From assembly GCA_025350105.1 (NCBI GenBank), contig JANXYJ010000198.1, positions 1 through 42,146 of the forward strand: a DNA stretch of 42,146 bases. Reading direction: 5' to 3'. Position 1 is the first letter of the stretch. Each line of letters opens with the position of its first letter. The notes below the pieces were generated by a model. It was not told the origin of the DNA. It did not search any database and worked only from the letters and a program-made list of their open reading frames with translations. Origin of the DNA: Terriglobia bacterium (GTDB taxonomy: Bacteria > Acidobacteriota > Terriglobia > Bryobacterales > Bryobacteraceae). A program made the translations under genes and the position numbers. This document shows, in pieces, positions 17,612 to 27,280 of the stretch.

Positions 17612-20600
17612 ATGAGTCAGCCCAACACGCAGGACACGCTCGACCGGATTTTTGAGCAACAAGTTGTAGCAACACCAGACGCCATTGCTTTGGCGTATGG
17701 TACCGAACGCTGGACGTACCAGCAACTAAACGGCCGTGCGAACTATGTGGCGCATGTTTTGCGCGAGCACGGAGTCGGGCCAGATCAGTTGATTGCGCTG
17801 GTGGCAGGACGCTCCGCTGAAACCATCGCGATGATTCTCGGGATCTTGAAAGCAGGTGGCGCATACCTGCCGCTTTCACCGTCCGATCCACCTGCGCGGT
17901 TGGCGGCACTACTGGCATCCGCAAAACCAGTGTTGGTACTTGCGGAGCGAGAGTTTGCCGCAGCTTCCAACATTCCCGTCATACGCTTTGCAGAAATGGC
18001 CGGGTCATCGGCGGCAGTTCTTCAAAAAAGGACAACCGACAGCGATCTTTGTTATGTGATGTTCTCCTCCGGTTCCACGGGGACGCCCAAGGGCGTAATG
18101 GTGGAGCATCGGTCCGTGATTCGGTTGGTCAAAGATACGAATTACGCGGAATTCAGCCCCGAACATACTTTTCTGCAGTTTGCTCCATTGGCGTTCGACG
18201 CTTCGACGTTCGAGATTTGGGGCGCGCTGCTGAACGGCGGGACCCTTGCGATTGTGCCCGAAGGCATGACGTCACTGCGGGAAATTGGCGCTGCGATCGA
18301 CCAATACCAAATTACCACGGCGTGGCTGACGGCAGGTTTGTTCGCTGCGATGGTAGATCAGGAGATCGGATCACTCTGTAAACTCCGGCAGTTGCTCACC
18401 GGCGGTGATGTGGTCTCCCCAATACATGCGCGCCGCTTGTTGCTTGCCGCGCCGAAGCTTCGCCTGATCAATGGCTACGGCCCCACCGAAGCGACGACGT
18501 TCACCTGCTGTTACACCATTCCCGAGGATCACAATCCTGAGCTACCGATTCCCATCGGCTCGCCGATTAGCAAGACACGGGTACATATTTTGGACGAAGA
18601 TCTGCAGCCACTACCAAACGGCGCCGAGGGTGAGATTTGCATTGGCGGCGAGGGCGTTGCGCGCGGGTACCTAAATGATGGGGAGCTGACTGCAAAACAT
18701 TTCGTTCCTGATCCGTTCGGGGGGCAGCGGCTTTATCGAAGTGGTGATCGTGGGCGGATCGGTGGGAACGGGCAGGTGGAATTTCTGGGCCGGGTTGACG
18801 CGCAAGTGAAACTGCGTGGGTTTCGCATCGATCTTTCCGAGATTGAAGGTGCCTTGGCTGCACAGCTGGGAGTAGCGCAGGCAACGGCGATCGCGCGGAA
18901 CACCAATGGTGGTGAGAAGCAGTTGGCTGCATTTGTCGTGAGAGAGTCTGCGGAACATTTTGACGAAGCGATCATGCTGCGAAGTTTGTCTGCGGTGTTG
19001 CCGCCCTATGCGGTGCCCGCGCGCATCTTCGCTCTCGATAAAATGCCGCTCACCACCAATGGCAAGGTTGATCGCAAGGCTTTGCTGGAATGTTGGGACG
19101 CAAACACAACCGTTGCCAGACCGCCTTCGGCATCGGCACTGGAAAGCGAAATCGCCGCCATTTGGTCCTCTGTTTTGGGTATCGCGGTGGCAGATTTGGA
19201 TCGCGCATTCTTCGATCAAGGCGGCAGCTCTTTGCAGCTGATGCAGGTACACGCGTCTCTGGAAAAGTGGATGGGCCGCGAGATCGTCATCACGGATCTG
19301 TTCCGTTTTCCCACGATTCGCACGCTGGCCCGTTTTCTCAGTGGTATGGAAGCATCAGCCATTTCGCCGGTTGATGTTGGAGCTGTGAAGTCCAATGCAG
19401 TCGCTATCGTCGGCATGGCGGGACGCTTTCCTGGCGCCCGCAACGTACGGGAATTCTGGAATAATCTCGCGCAAGGCGTGGAATCCACCACATGGTTTGA
19501 CCCGGCGACATTGGACGTCCCAAGCAGCGAAGGTGCCGTAGATGCCAAGCCAATTCTGGACGGCGCCGAAATGTTCGATGCCGCCTATTTTGGAATTCTG
19601 CCGAAAGAGGCTGAACTCATTGACCCGCAGCAGCGCGTATTTCTGGAATGCTGCGTGGAGGCGCTGAACGATGCCGGTTGCGATCCATCGAACAATCCGC
19701 CGCACAAACGTCGTGATATCGGTGTCTTTGGCGGCACTAGCCCCAATACATATTTTCTGCATCATATTTGTGCGCAGCCCGGCTTCCTGGATCGCTATAC
19801 CAGTGAGTTTCAGGTGGGCAATTACGCCACCATGCTGGGCACCAGTCCGGACTTTCTCACCACACGCGTTTCACATAAATTGAATCTCACCGGCCCCAGC
19901 ATCACTTCGGGCACCGCGTGCTCCACTTCTCTGGTGGCCGTTGCGCAGGCTTGCGAAAGCTTGCTTCACGGAAATTGCGATGCGGCGCTGGCCGGTGGCG
20001 TTTCCATTACCTATCCGCAAAGACGCGGCTATCAGTATCAGGAAGGCAACATCGTTTCGCCCGACGGCCGCTGCCGCGCGTTTGACAAAGACGCCCAGGG
20101 AACCATTTTTGGGTCCGGCTGCGGCGTGGTGATGCTGAAGCGTCTGGACACAGCGTTGGCCGATGGCGATCACATCTACGCGGTGATTCGCGGTGTGGGC
20201 ATTAATAACGACGGCGCAACCAAAGCCGGATTCACCGCGCCTAGCGTGGAGGGGCAGGCCGCGGCCATTCGCAAAGCCCATCACGCCGCGGGTGTAAATC
20301 CGGAAACCATCACTTACGTGGAAGCCCATGGAACCGCTACTCCGCTGGGCGATCCCATTGAAGTGGCTGCATTGACGGAGGCTTTTCGCGCTGGCACTGA
20401 GCGCAAACACTTTTGCGGCCTCGGCACCGCCAAAACAAATGTGGGGCATCTCGATGCCGCTGCCGGCGTCACCGGACTGATCAAAGCGGCTTTGTCGATT
20501 GAGAAGGCCCTTCTGCCGCCGGTATTGCACTATCGTGAACCCAATCCGCGGATTGATTTTGCCAACAGCCCCTTCTTCGTCGTCAACGAACTGAAGCAGT

Positions 20601-23600
20601 GGGAACCGGAAGGCTTTCCGCGCCGCGCGGGCGTCAGTTCCTTCGGCGTGGGCGGAACCAATGTGCATATGGTGCTGGAGCAGGCGCCATCGACGCCGGA
20701 AACCACTCCCGAACCATCGCCACAAGTTTTGATTTTGTCCGCAAAGACTGATTCCGCCGCCCTGCGTATGTCGGCCGAGCTCGCAGACGCGCTGGAGGCG
20801 AATCCGCAACTCAAGCTGTCAGATGCCGCGTTCATGCTGCAAACAGGGCGCTCGCATTGGGCTCACCGCCGGGCCGTGGCCTGCAAGGATCGTGACGACG
20901 CCATCGCGGTACTGCGCAACTTAGACAGTCCGCGGATCTCGCGCGGCGTTGCCCAGGCAAAGCTACCCATCCTGTTCGCGTTTCCCGGCCAAGGTGCGCA
21001 GCGCGCCGGAATGGGCCGCGAACTGTATGGGAGTTTTTCTGCTTTTCGCGCCGGCTTCGATATTTGCGCCGAGCACTTTCAAGCGCACGCGGGCGAAGAC
21101 CTTCGTGCGATTCTATTCGCGCCGTCCCCTGGCGATGGCAACGACAATAGCAATGGCAAGTTAGACCAAACCGCATACGCCCAGCCCGCGCTGTTCGCTG
21201 TCAGCTATGCACTGGTGCAACTGTGGAAGAGTTGGGGCGTGCAGCCCGACGCCATGATCGGCCACAGCGTGGGCGAATTTGTGGCCGCTTGCGAAGCCGG
21301 CGTTTTTACACCCCAACAAGCCATGGAAGTGATCGCCCTGCGCGGAAAGTTGATGCAATCGCTGCCCGCCGGTGCAATGCTCGCCGTTCATGCAGATGAA
21401 CAGCGGCTTCTCCCGCTGCTTTCGGAAAACATTGCGTTGGCCGCGATCAACAGCCCGGCAGCCTGCACTGTGGCTGGCAGCGAATCCGCCATAAAGGCGT
21501 TCGAAGCATTACTCAGTCAAAAAGAAATTGCTCATCGGCGGCTGCGAACCTCGCATGCTTTCCACTCGCCGATGATGAACCCGGTGATTGCGCCCTTGGC
21601 AGACTGCATCGCCGGCATGCGTTTAGGGTTTCCGCAAAAGCCTTTTGTCTCAACTTTGACCGGCACCTGGATTACGGCCGCGCAGGCCACCGATCCCGCG
21701 CATTGGAGCCGCCACTGCGCCGAAACCGTACGTTTCTCGCAGGCTCTCTGCACAGCACAGGCGGAGAAGCCGTGGTTAATGATCGAAGCCGGTGCGGGCC
21801 GCACGCTGACAACGCTGGCACTTCAGCACGGCCAGAAACCAAATCCGCTGGTGGCGATCGGTTCGCTCGGTGATCCCGCCTCCACTTCGGAAACGCAAAG
21901 CATGCTGGGCGCGCTGGGCCGTGCCTGGGTTGCTGGCGTGGAATGCGATTGGAAAAAAGTGTCTGAAAACGGCGGGCGCAAGGTTTCGCTCCCCGCCTAT
22001 TCATTCGATAAGGTCCGCTATTGCGTGGAACGCCCCGCTCAGAACAATCAAGGTCCGGCAGTCACATCGGTGCCGGCAGCGAGTTCAATGAAGGAGTCCG
22101 TCAAAATGCAGGTTTCGGAAAGCGAAGTTTCATCATCGAATCAGCAGGCCATCCGCCAGGAGTTGGTGCGCCTGTTTGAAGAACTCTCGGGCTTGGATTT
22201 GCAATCAGCCCCCGCCGGATCTTCGTTCGTCGATCTTGGTTTCGATTCCCTATTTCTCACGCAAGCCAATCAAAAGATACAAAGCCGCTACAAGATGAAG
22301 ATCCGTTTCACGGAGTTGCTGGGCGAACTCAACACGTTCGAAGCTTTGGCGGCGCGTGTGGCGGCAGCCTCTCCATCGCCTAACCCTCCATCGCCGAACC
22401 CTCCATCGCCTAACTCTCCATCGGCTACCACTGTCGCCGCACCAGCAACATCGGCACCGGAGCTCACTCGCGTGCCACCCAGCGCAGTACCGTTGACCAG
22501 CGGAAACCATGGCTCCGCCCTCGAACACTTGCTGCAACAACAATTGCAAGCCTTTCAGGAACTGACGGCGAAACAGTTGGACGTGGTGCGGGGAATGGGA
22601 CCAGCGCCGGTGGCAACGGTTGCGCCACTTGCCTCACCAACGCAAGCTCCGCCCTCGCAACCTTCGGTCAAACCGCAGGAGTCCTTTGGGCCGTTTCGTC
22701 CGATTCAAAAGAGCGCGGGCGGCGAATTCACAGAGCAGCAGGAGCGCTACCTGAAGGCGTTCGCGGCCCGCTATTCAAGGCGCACAGCGGAATCAAAGAA
22801 ACGGACGCAGCAGCACCGGGCCACCCTCGCCGACCCGCGCGTCGCTTCTGGTTTTCGTCTCCAATGGAAGGAAATTGTCTATCCCATCTCCGTGGCGCGT
22901 TCAGAAGGATCGCGTTTGTGGGACGTGGATGGCAATGAATACATCGATATTCAAAACGGCTTCGGCGTCACCATGTTTGGCCACGGTGCTGATTTCGTTC
23001 GCCAAGCAGTGCGGGAACAACTGGAATATGGTTGGGAAATCGGACCGCAAACTCCCCTGGCGGGCGACGTCGCGGCGTTGCTTTGCGAAATCACCGGCAA
23101 TCAACGGGCTACCTTCTGCAACACCGGATCGGAAGCGGTGATGGCGGCGATGCGGTTGGCCCGTACCGTCACCGGCCGTGACAAGATCGTCTATTTCATC
23201 GGTGATTACCACGGAAGTTTCGATGAAGTATTGCTGCGCCGTGCCGGTTCGCAGGCGCGCCCCATCGCTCCCGGTATTCCCGTCAGCGCAGCCGGAAATG
23301 TTTTAGTGCTGGAGTACGGCAGCAAAGAATCGCTGTCAACCATTCGGCAAAATGCGGACAGCATCGCCGCTGTAATGGTGGAGCCGGTGCAAAGCCGCCA
23401 TCCCGCGCTGCAACCCAAAGCCTATCTGCAGGAGCTGCGGCAACTCACCGAAGAAGCTGGTATTGCATTGATCTTCGACGAAGTTGTCACGGGCTTCCGC
23501 TCTCATCCCGGCGGCGCGCAGGCCATCTTTGATGTTCGCGCGGATCTGGTTACCTACGGCAAAGTGGTTGGCGGCGGAATGCCGATTGGTGTTTTGGCTG

Positions 23601-26600
23601 GCAAGGCGCAATTCATGGATGCGCTGGACGGCGGTCATTGGCAGTTCGGCGACGAATCGGTTCCGGAAGCCGGCGTCACCTTTTTCGCGGGCACCTTTGT
23701 CCGCCATCCGCTGGCAATGGCCGCGGCCTGGGCGGTACTCAATCACCTGAAGCAAGCTGGCCCACAGTTGCAGGAGGAGTTGGCCCGCCAGACCACGCGT
23801 CTGGTGGAAGGCATCAATCAACTCTTTGCCGGTGAAGGCTTGCCGGTGAAGTGCGAACACTTTGCGTCGCTGTTCTACTTTAGTTTCCCGCCGGACCAGC
23901 GCTTCGCGTCTCTTTTCTATTCGCATCTGCGGCTGCGCGGCGTGCATATTCTGGAGGGCTTTCCCTGCTTCCTGACAACCTCGCACACCAGCGAAGATAT
24001 CGATCAGGTGCTGCAAGCATTTCGCGGCAGCGTCGCGGATATGCAAGGCGGCGGTCTGTTGCCGGCGTCCCCTCAGCGTTCGTCGTCAGAAACGGCAACG
24101 GCCGTCATCGAGTGTCCGCTCACCGAAGCGCAGATGGAAATTCGTTTGTCGGCCCAGTTGGGTGACGAAGAATCCTGTGCCTTCAACGAGGGCTTCACAC
24201 TCACCTTCGACGGCAAGCTGAACGTGTCCGCCCTGACGTCCGCTCTCCAAACAGTCATCGGCAGGCATGAAGCATTCCGTTCGACTTTGCATCCCACCGG
24301 CGATCGCTTGCTGATTCATCCCTCGATGCAAGTCCCGCTGACGACCGAAGATCTGTCGTCGCTCGAACCAGCCGAGCGCGCCCAACGCATCCGCGACCTG
24401 AAAGAGCGTGACGCCTGGCGCGTGTTTGATCTGGTGCAGGGGCCCTTGCTGCGAACCCATCTGGCAAAGACGGCGGAGGATCAGCACGTTCTCTTCGTCA
24501 CCGCGCACCACATTATTTGTGATGGCTGGTCCATCGCGGTGGCGCTGGAGGAGACCACCAAACTCTACAACGCAGCATGCTCCGGACAACCCAGTGCACT
24601 GCCGGCGCCTATGCCCTTCACGGAGTACGCGCAAACCGCCGACAGCCAAGCGGCGTCCGAAGTGGAAGAATATTGGGTCAGCCAATTCGCGGAGCCCTCC
24701 CCCACGCTTGAGCTGCCAACCGACCGGCCGCGCGGTGCTGTCAAATCCAATCACGGCGCCACCTACGTGACCGACTTGAGCGCCGATTTCCGCGACCAGG
24801 TTCAGAAGGCCGGCGCGAAAAATGGCTGTACTCCCTTCGTCACCCTATTGGCGGGATTCGAATTGCTGCTCAGAAAACTTTCGGGACAATCGGATGTGGT
24901 TGTTGGCATCCCCTCCGCCGGACAAGCGGATGCCGGACAAGATATGGATGATCGCCCTCTGGTGGGCCATTGCGTGAATTTTCTGCCCATCCGCGTCCAG
25001 ACACCCGCCGACGCAACCTTCCACTCTCTCCTAACCGACACCCGCCGTCAGTTGCTGGCGGCGAAAGATCACTCCAGCTACACCTACGGAACCCTGGTGC
25101 GCAAGCTGGCCATCCCCCGTCATCCCGGCCGCCTGCCTTTAATCGAAGTGCAATTCAATTTGGAGCGCACCGGTTCCCAGCTTGCGTTCGACAATTTGAG
25201 CACGACGATGGACCAGAATCAGAAACGCTTCGTCACTTTCGATCTGTTCCTGAATCTGGTGGAATCAAGCACCGGTATTCGCGTTTACTGCGACTACAAT
25301 ACGGACCTGTTTGACGAATCCACCATCGCTTCCTGGATTCGCCAGTTTGAAAACCTGTTCAGCACCGCCTGCCTCGATGTCACACGCCCGTTGGCGCATT
25401 TCAATGGAACTGACTCTCGCGATTCTGCAGCGGAAGCTTTAACCGGTTTGCCGCTGGCGTTTCCTGAGTTGTGTGCGCATCAGTTATTTGAACAGCACGC
25501 CGCAACGCAGCCCCATGCCATCGCGCTCCGCTGGGGCAATGAGTCTATTTCCTACGGCGATCTCAATACCCGCGCCAATCAACTGGCGCATGCTCTGGCC
25601 AGCCAGGGGGCGGGCCCCAGCACGCTGATCGGGCTCTCGCTCGATCCTTCGATGGACATGGTCACCGCCGTGCTCGCGGTGATGAAAACCGGCGCGGCCT
25701 ATCTCCCGCTCGATCCCAGTTTTCCGCCGGAGCGCCTCGCCTACATTCGTGAGGACGCCAAAGCCCTGCTTGTGCTGGACCAACACAATTGGCCCGCGCT
25801 CATCCATTCGTTGGACCAGTCGTTAGACCAGCAGCCTGGCACGGCCCTCTCGACAACCGTCGCCACTGACAGCCTGGCCTACGTCATCTATACATCCGGC
25901 TCCACGGGCAGACCAAAGGGCGTGGAAATTGAACATCGCGCGCTGACAAATTTCCTGTGGTCGATGAAACAGACCCCCGGCATGAATTCTTCGGACCATT
26001 TGCTGGCGGTCACCACGCTCTCGTTCGACATTGCGGGCCTCGAACTATTTTTGCCGTTGATTTGTGGAGCGGAGGTCGTCATCGCATCCCGCGAATCCAA
26101 ATTCGACGGACGCGTTCTGGCGCAGCTCATCGAATCCGCTGGCATCACCATGCTGCAGGCCACGCCGACCACCTGGAAGATGTTGCTGGACGCAGGCTGG
26201 CGCGGCGTGAAAACGCAGAACGGCAACAGTCTGAAAATGCTATGTGGCGGCGAAGAGCTCACTCGCGAGTTAGCTACCCGGCTTCTTGCCACCACCGGCA
26301 CCACGCTCTGGAACATGTACGGCCCCACCGAAACCACCATCTGGTCCAGTTGCGCGCAAATCACACAAGTAGACGGCCCCATCTCTATCGGGAGCCCCAT
26401 CGCCAACACGCAACTCTACGTATTGAACCAACACGGTAAAGCCGTGGTGGATTCCACCGTCGGCGAGTTGTACATCGGTGGCACTGGTCTGGCACGCGGT
26501 TATCGCGACCGCGCGGAGCTCACCAGGGAACGCTTCGTGAACCTCTTCGGACAACGCCTCTATCGCACCGGGGATCTGGTTCGTTCGCTCGGTGACGGAA

Positions 26601-27277
26601 CGCTCACCTGCCTGGGCCGTCTCGATCGCCAGGTGAAGATTCGCGGTCATCGCATTGAGTTGGGCGAGATCGAAGAAGCACTGCTCTCCCATCCCAAAGT
26701 GCGCGACGCCGCCGTGATCGTTCGCGAAGATCAGAAAGACGATAAGCGTTTGGTAGCTTACCTGGTTGCCGCCGACGCTTCAACCGCCGTCCCGTCAGTC
26801 AATCAAGCGTCAGTCAATGACAAACAACTTCGCTCCGATCTTTCGGTAACGCTTCCGGTCTACATGGTGCCCGCGCACTTTGTCGTGCTGCAGGCTCTAC
26901 CACTGACGGCGAATGGAAAGATTGACCGCATGGCTCTGACCAAACTGCCGGCTCCCTCGGGCGCTGGCGCTGGGTCGTATCGCGAGCCCGCCACCTCCAG
27001 CGAATTGGCTTTGGCGCGCATCATCCAGGATGTTGTGGGCACCAAGCGCGTTGGCTTGGATGATGACTTCTTCACCTTGGGCGGCGATTCCATCCATCTG
27101 TTCCAAGTGGCCGCCCGCGCCGCGCGGGAAGGGATTGCCATCACCCCCAAACAACTCCTGAATCACCGGACCATCGCATTGACGTTGGCGGCCGCGCAAA
27201 AGGAGTCGAGCAAAGCCGGCCCGGCCTCTTCGGGCATCACGGCCTTACGACGCGAATTGTTTCGGAAGGAACTATAA
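17612..27277 (+). CDS. Hybrid NRPS-PKS megasynthase: A-PCP-KS-AT-ACP-aminotransferase-C-A-PCP
   Basis: A 3221-residue assembly-line enzyme. Domains in order: A1 about 10-505 (YVMFSSGSTGTPKG at 148; A10 Lys485); PCP1 (Ser540); KS about 597-1027 (Cys770, EAHGTATPLGDP, KTNVGHLD); malonyl-type AT about 1118-1475 (GHSVGEF Ser1219, HAFH 1315-1318); ACP (DSL Ser1546); Pro/Ser/Asn linker; class III PLP aminotransferase about 1750-2145 (Lys1984 in TYGKVVGGGMPIG); C about 2165-2600 (HHIICDG at 2299); A2 about 2620-3120 (A10 Lys3103); PCP2 (GGDS Ser3160). No KR, DH, ER, MT or E domain is present. With no leading C domain it starts the chain. A1 code reads D-A-F-L-L-G-G-T-F (near Val); A2 reads D-I-L-Q-L-G-M-I-W (near Gly). 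ATG 17612 is preferred to an in-frame TTG at 17573. It ends 3 bases before the next NRPS. Confidence 0.95.
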   Translation: MSQPNTQDTLDRIFEQQVVATPDAIALAYGTERWTYQQLNGRANYVAHVLREHGVGPDQLIALVAGRSAETIAMILGILKAGGAYLPLSPSDPPARLAALLASAKPVLVLAEREFAAASNIPVIRFAEMAGSSAAVLQKRTTDSDLCYVMFSSGSTGTPKGVMVEHRSVIRLVKDTNYAEFSPEHTFLQFAPLAFDASTFEIWGALLNGGTLAIVPEGMTSLREIGAAIDQYQITTAWLTAGLFAAMVDQEIGSLCKLRQLLTGGDVVSPIHARRLLLAAPKLRLINGYGPTEATTFTCCYTIPEDHNPELPIPIGSPISKTRVHILDEDLQPLPNGAEGEICIGGEGVARGYLNDGELTAKHFVPDPFGGQRLYRSGDRGRIGGNGQVEFLGRVDAQVKLRGFRIDLSEIEGALAAQLGVAQATAIARNTNGGEKQLAAFVVRESAEHFDEAIMLRSLSAVLPPYAVPARIFALDKMPLTTNGKVDRKALLECWDANTTVARPPSASALESEIAAIWSSVLGIAVADLDRAFFDQGGSSLQLMQVHASLEKWMGREIVITDLFRFPTIRTLARFLSGMEASAISPVDVGAVKSNAVAIVGMAGRFPGARNVREFWNNLAQGVESTTWFDPATLDVPSSEGAVDAKPILDGAEMFDAAYFGILPKEAELIDPQQRVFLECCVEALNDAGCDPSNNPPHKRRDIGVFGGTSPNTYFLHHICAQPGFLDRYTSEFQVGNYATMLGTSPDFLTTRVSHKLNLTGPSITSGTACSTSLVAVAQACESLLHGNCDAALAGGVSITYPQRRGYQYQEGNIVSPDGRCRAFDKDAQGTIFGSGCGVVMLKRLDTALADGDHIYAVIRGVGINNDGATKAGFTAPSVEGQAAAIRKAHHAAGVNPETITYVEAHGTATPLGDPIEVAALTEAFRAGTERKHFCGLGTAKTNVGHLDAAAGVTGLIKAALSIEKALLPPVLHYREPNPRIDFANSPFFVVNELKQWEPEGFPRRAGVSSFGVGGTNVHMVLEQAPSTPETTPEPSPQVLILSAKTDSAALRMSAELADALEANPQLKLSDAAFMLQTGRSHWAHRRAVACKDRDDAIAVLRNLDSPRISRGVAQAKLPILFAFPGQGAQRAGMGRELYGSFSAFRAGFDICAEHFQAHAGEDLRAILFAPSPGDGNDNSNGKLDQTAYAQPALFAVSYALVQLWKSWGVQPDAMIGHSVGEFVAACEAGVFTPQQAMEVIALRGKLMQSLPAGAMLAVHADEQRLLPLLSENIALAAINSPAACTVAGSESAIKAFEALLSQKEIAHRRLRTSHAFHSPMMNPVIAPLADCIAGMRLGFPQKPFVSTLTGTWITAAQATDPAHWSRHCAETVRFSQALCTAQAEKPWLMIEAGAGRTLTTLALQHGQKPNPLVAIGSLGDPASTSETQSMLGALGRAWVAGVECDWKKVSENGGRKVSLPAYSFDKVRYCVERPAQNNQGPAVTSVPAASSMKESVKMQVSESEVSSSNQQAIRQELVRLFEELSGLDLQSAPAGSSFVDLGFDSLFLTQANQKIQSRYKMKIRFTELLGELNTFEALAARVAAASPSPNPPSPNPPSPNSPSATTVAAPATSAPELTRVPPSAVPLTSGNHGSALEHLLQQQLQAFQELTAKQLDVVRGMGPAPVATVAPLASPTQAPPSQPSVKPQESFGPFRPIQKSAGGEFTEQQERYLKAFAARYSRRTAESKKRTQQHRATLADPRVASGFRLQWKEIVYPISVARSEGSRLWDVDGNEYIDIQNGFGVTMFGHGADFVRQAVREQLEYGWEIGPQTPLAGDVAALLCEITGNQRATFCNTGSEAVMAAMRLARTVTGRDKIVYFIGDYHGSFDEVLLRRAGSQARPIAPGIPVSAAGNVLVLEYGSKESLSTIRQNADSIAAVMVEPVQSRHPALQPKAYLQELRQLTEEAGIALIFDEVVTGFRSHPGGAQAIFDVRADLVTYGKVVGGGMPIGVLAGKAQFMDALDGGHWQFGDESVPEAGVTFFAGTFVRHPLAMAAAWAVLNHLKQAGPQLQEELARQTTRLVEGINQLFAGEGLPVKCEHFASLFYFSFPPDQRFASLFYSHLRLRGVHILEGFPCFLTTSHTSEDIDQVLQAFRGSVADMQGGGLLPASPQRSSSETATAVIECPLTEAQMEIRLSAQLGDEESCAFNEGFTLTFDGKLNVSALTSALQTVIGRHEAFRSTLHPTGDRLLIHPSMQVPLTTEDLSSLEPAERAQRIRDLKERDAWRVFDLVQGPLLRTHLAKTAEDQHVLFVTAHHIICDGWSIAVALEETTKLYNAACSGQPSALPAPMPFTEYAQTADSQAASEVEEYWVSQFAEPSPTLELPTDRPRGAVKSNHGATYVTDLSADFRDQVQKAGAKNGCTPFVTLLAGFELLLRKLSGQSDVVVGIPSAGQADAGQDMDDRPLVGHCVNFLPIRVQTPADATFHSLLTDTRRQLLAAKDHSSYTYGTLVRKLAIPRHPGRLPLIEVQFNLERTGSQLAFDNLSTTMDQNQKRFVTFDLFLNLVESSTGIRVYCDYNTDLFDESTIASWIRQFENLFSTACLDVTRPLAHFNGTDSRDSAAEALTGLPLAFPELCAHQLFEQHAATQPHAIALRWGNESISYGDLNTRANQLAHALASQGAGPSTLIGLSLDPSMDMVTAVLAVMKTGAAYLPLDPSFPPERLAYIREDAKALLVLDQHNWPALIHSLDQSLDQQPGTALSTTVATDSLAYVIYTSGSTGRPKGVEIEHRALTNFLWSMKQTPGMNSSDHLLAVTTLSFDIAGLELFLPLICGAEVVIASRESKFDGRVLAQLIESAGITMLQATPTTWKMLLDAGWRGVKTQNGNSLKMLCGGEELTRELATRLLATTGTTLWNMYGPTETTIWSSCAQITQVDGPISIGSPIANTQLYVLNQHGKAVVDSTVGELYIGGTGLARGYRDRAELTRERFVNLFGQRLYRTGDLVRSLGDGTLTCLGRLDRQVKIRGHRIELGEIEEALLSHPKVRDAAVIVREDQKDDKRLVAYLVAADASTAVPSVNQASVNDKQLRSDLSVTLPVYMVPAHFVVLQALPLTANGKIDRMALTKLPAPSGAGAGSYREPATSSELALARIIQDVVGTKRVGLDDDFFTLGGDSIHLFQVAARAAREGIAITPKQLLNHRTIALTLAAAQKESSKAGPASSGITALRRELFRKEL
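22370..22429 (+). repeat. Four-copy 15-bp tandem repeat in the ACP-aminotransferase linker
   Basis: Units at 22370-22384, 22385-22399, 22400-22414 and 22415-22429 follow the pattern yCTCCATCGCCkAAC. The first three differ at only one or two bases and the fourth has diverged further. The unit length is five codons, so the frame is kept, and the encoded text is three (S/P)PSPN units followed by SPSAT. It forms a flexible Pro-rich tether between the ACP and the aminotransferase and is a likely site of copy-number change between strains. Confidence 0.85.
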
Positions 27278-27280
27278 TCC

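Noticed and set aside
22370-22429. CRISPR-like array
   Set aside because: The short repeats are contiguous, without spacers, and in frame in a protein linker.
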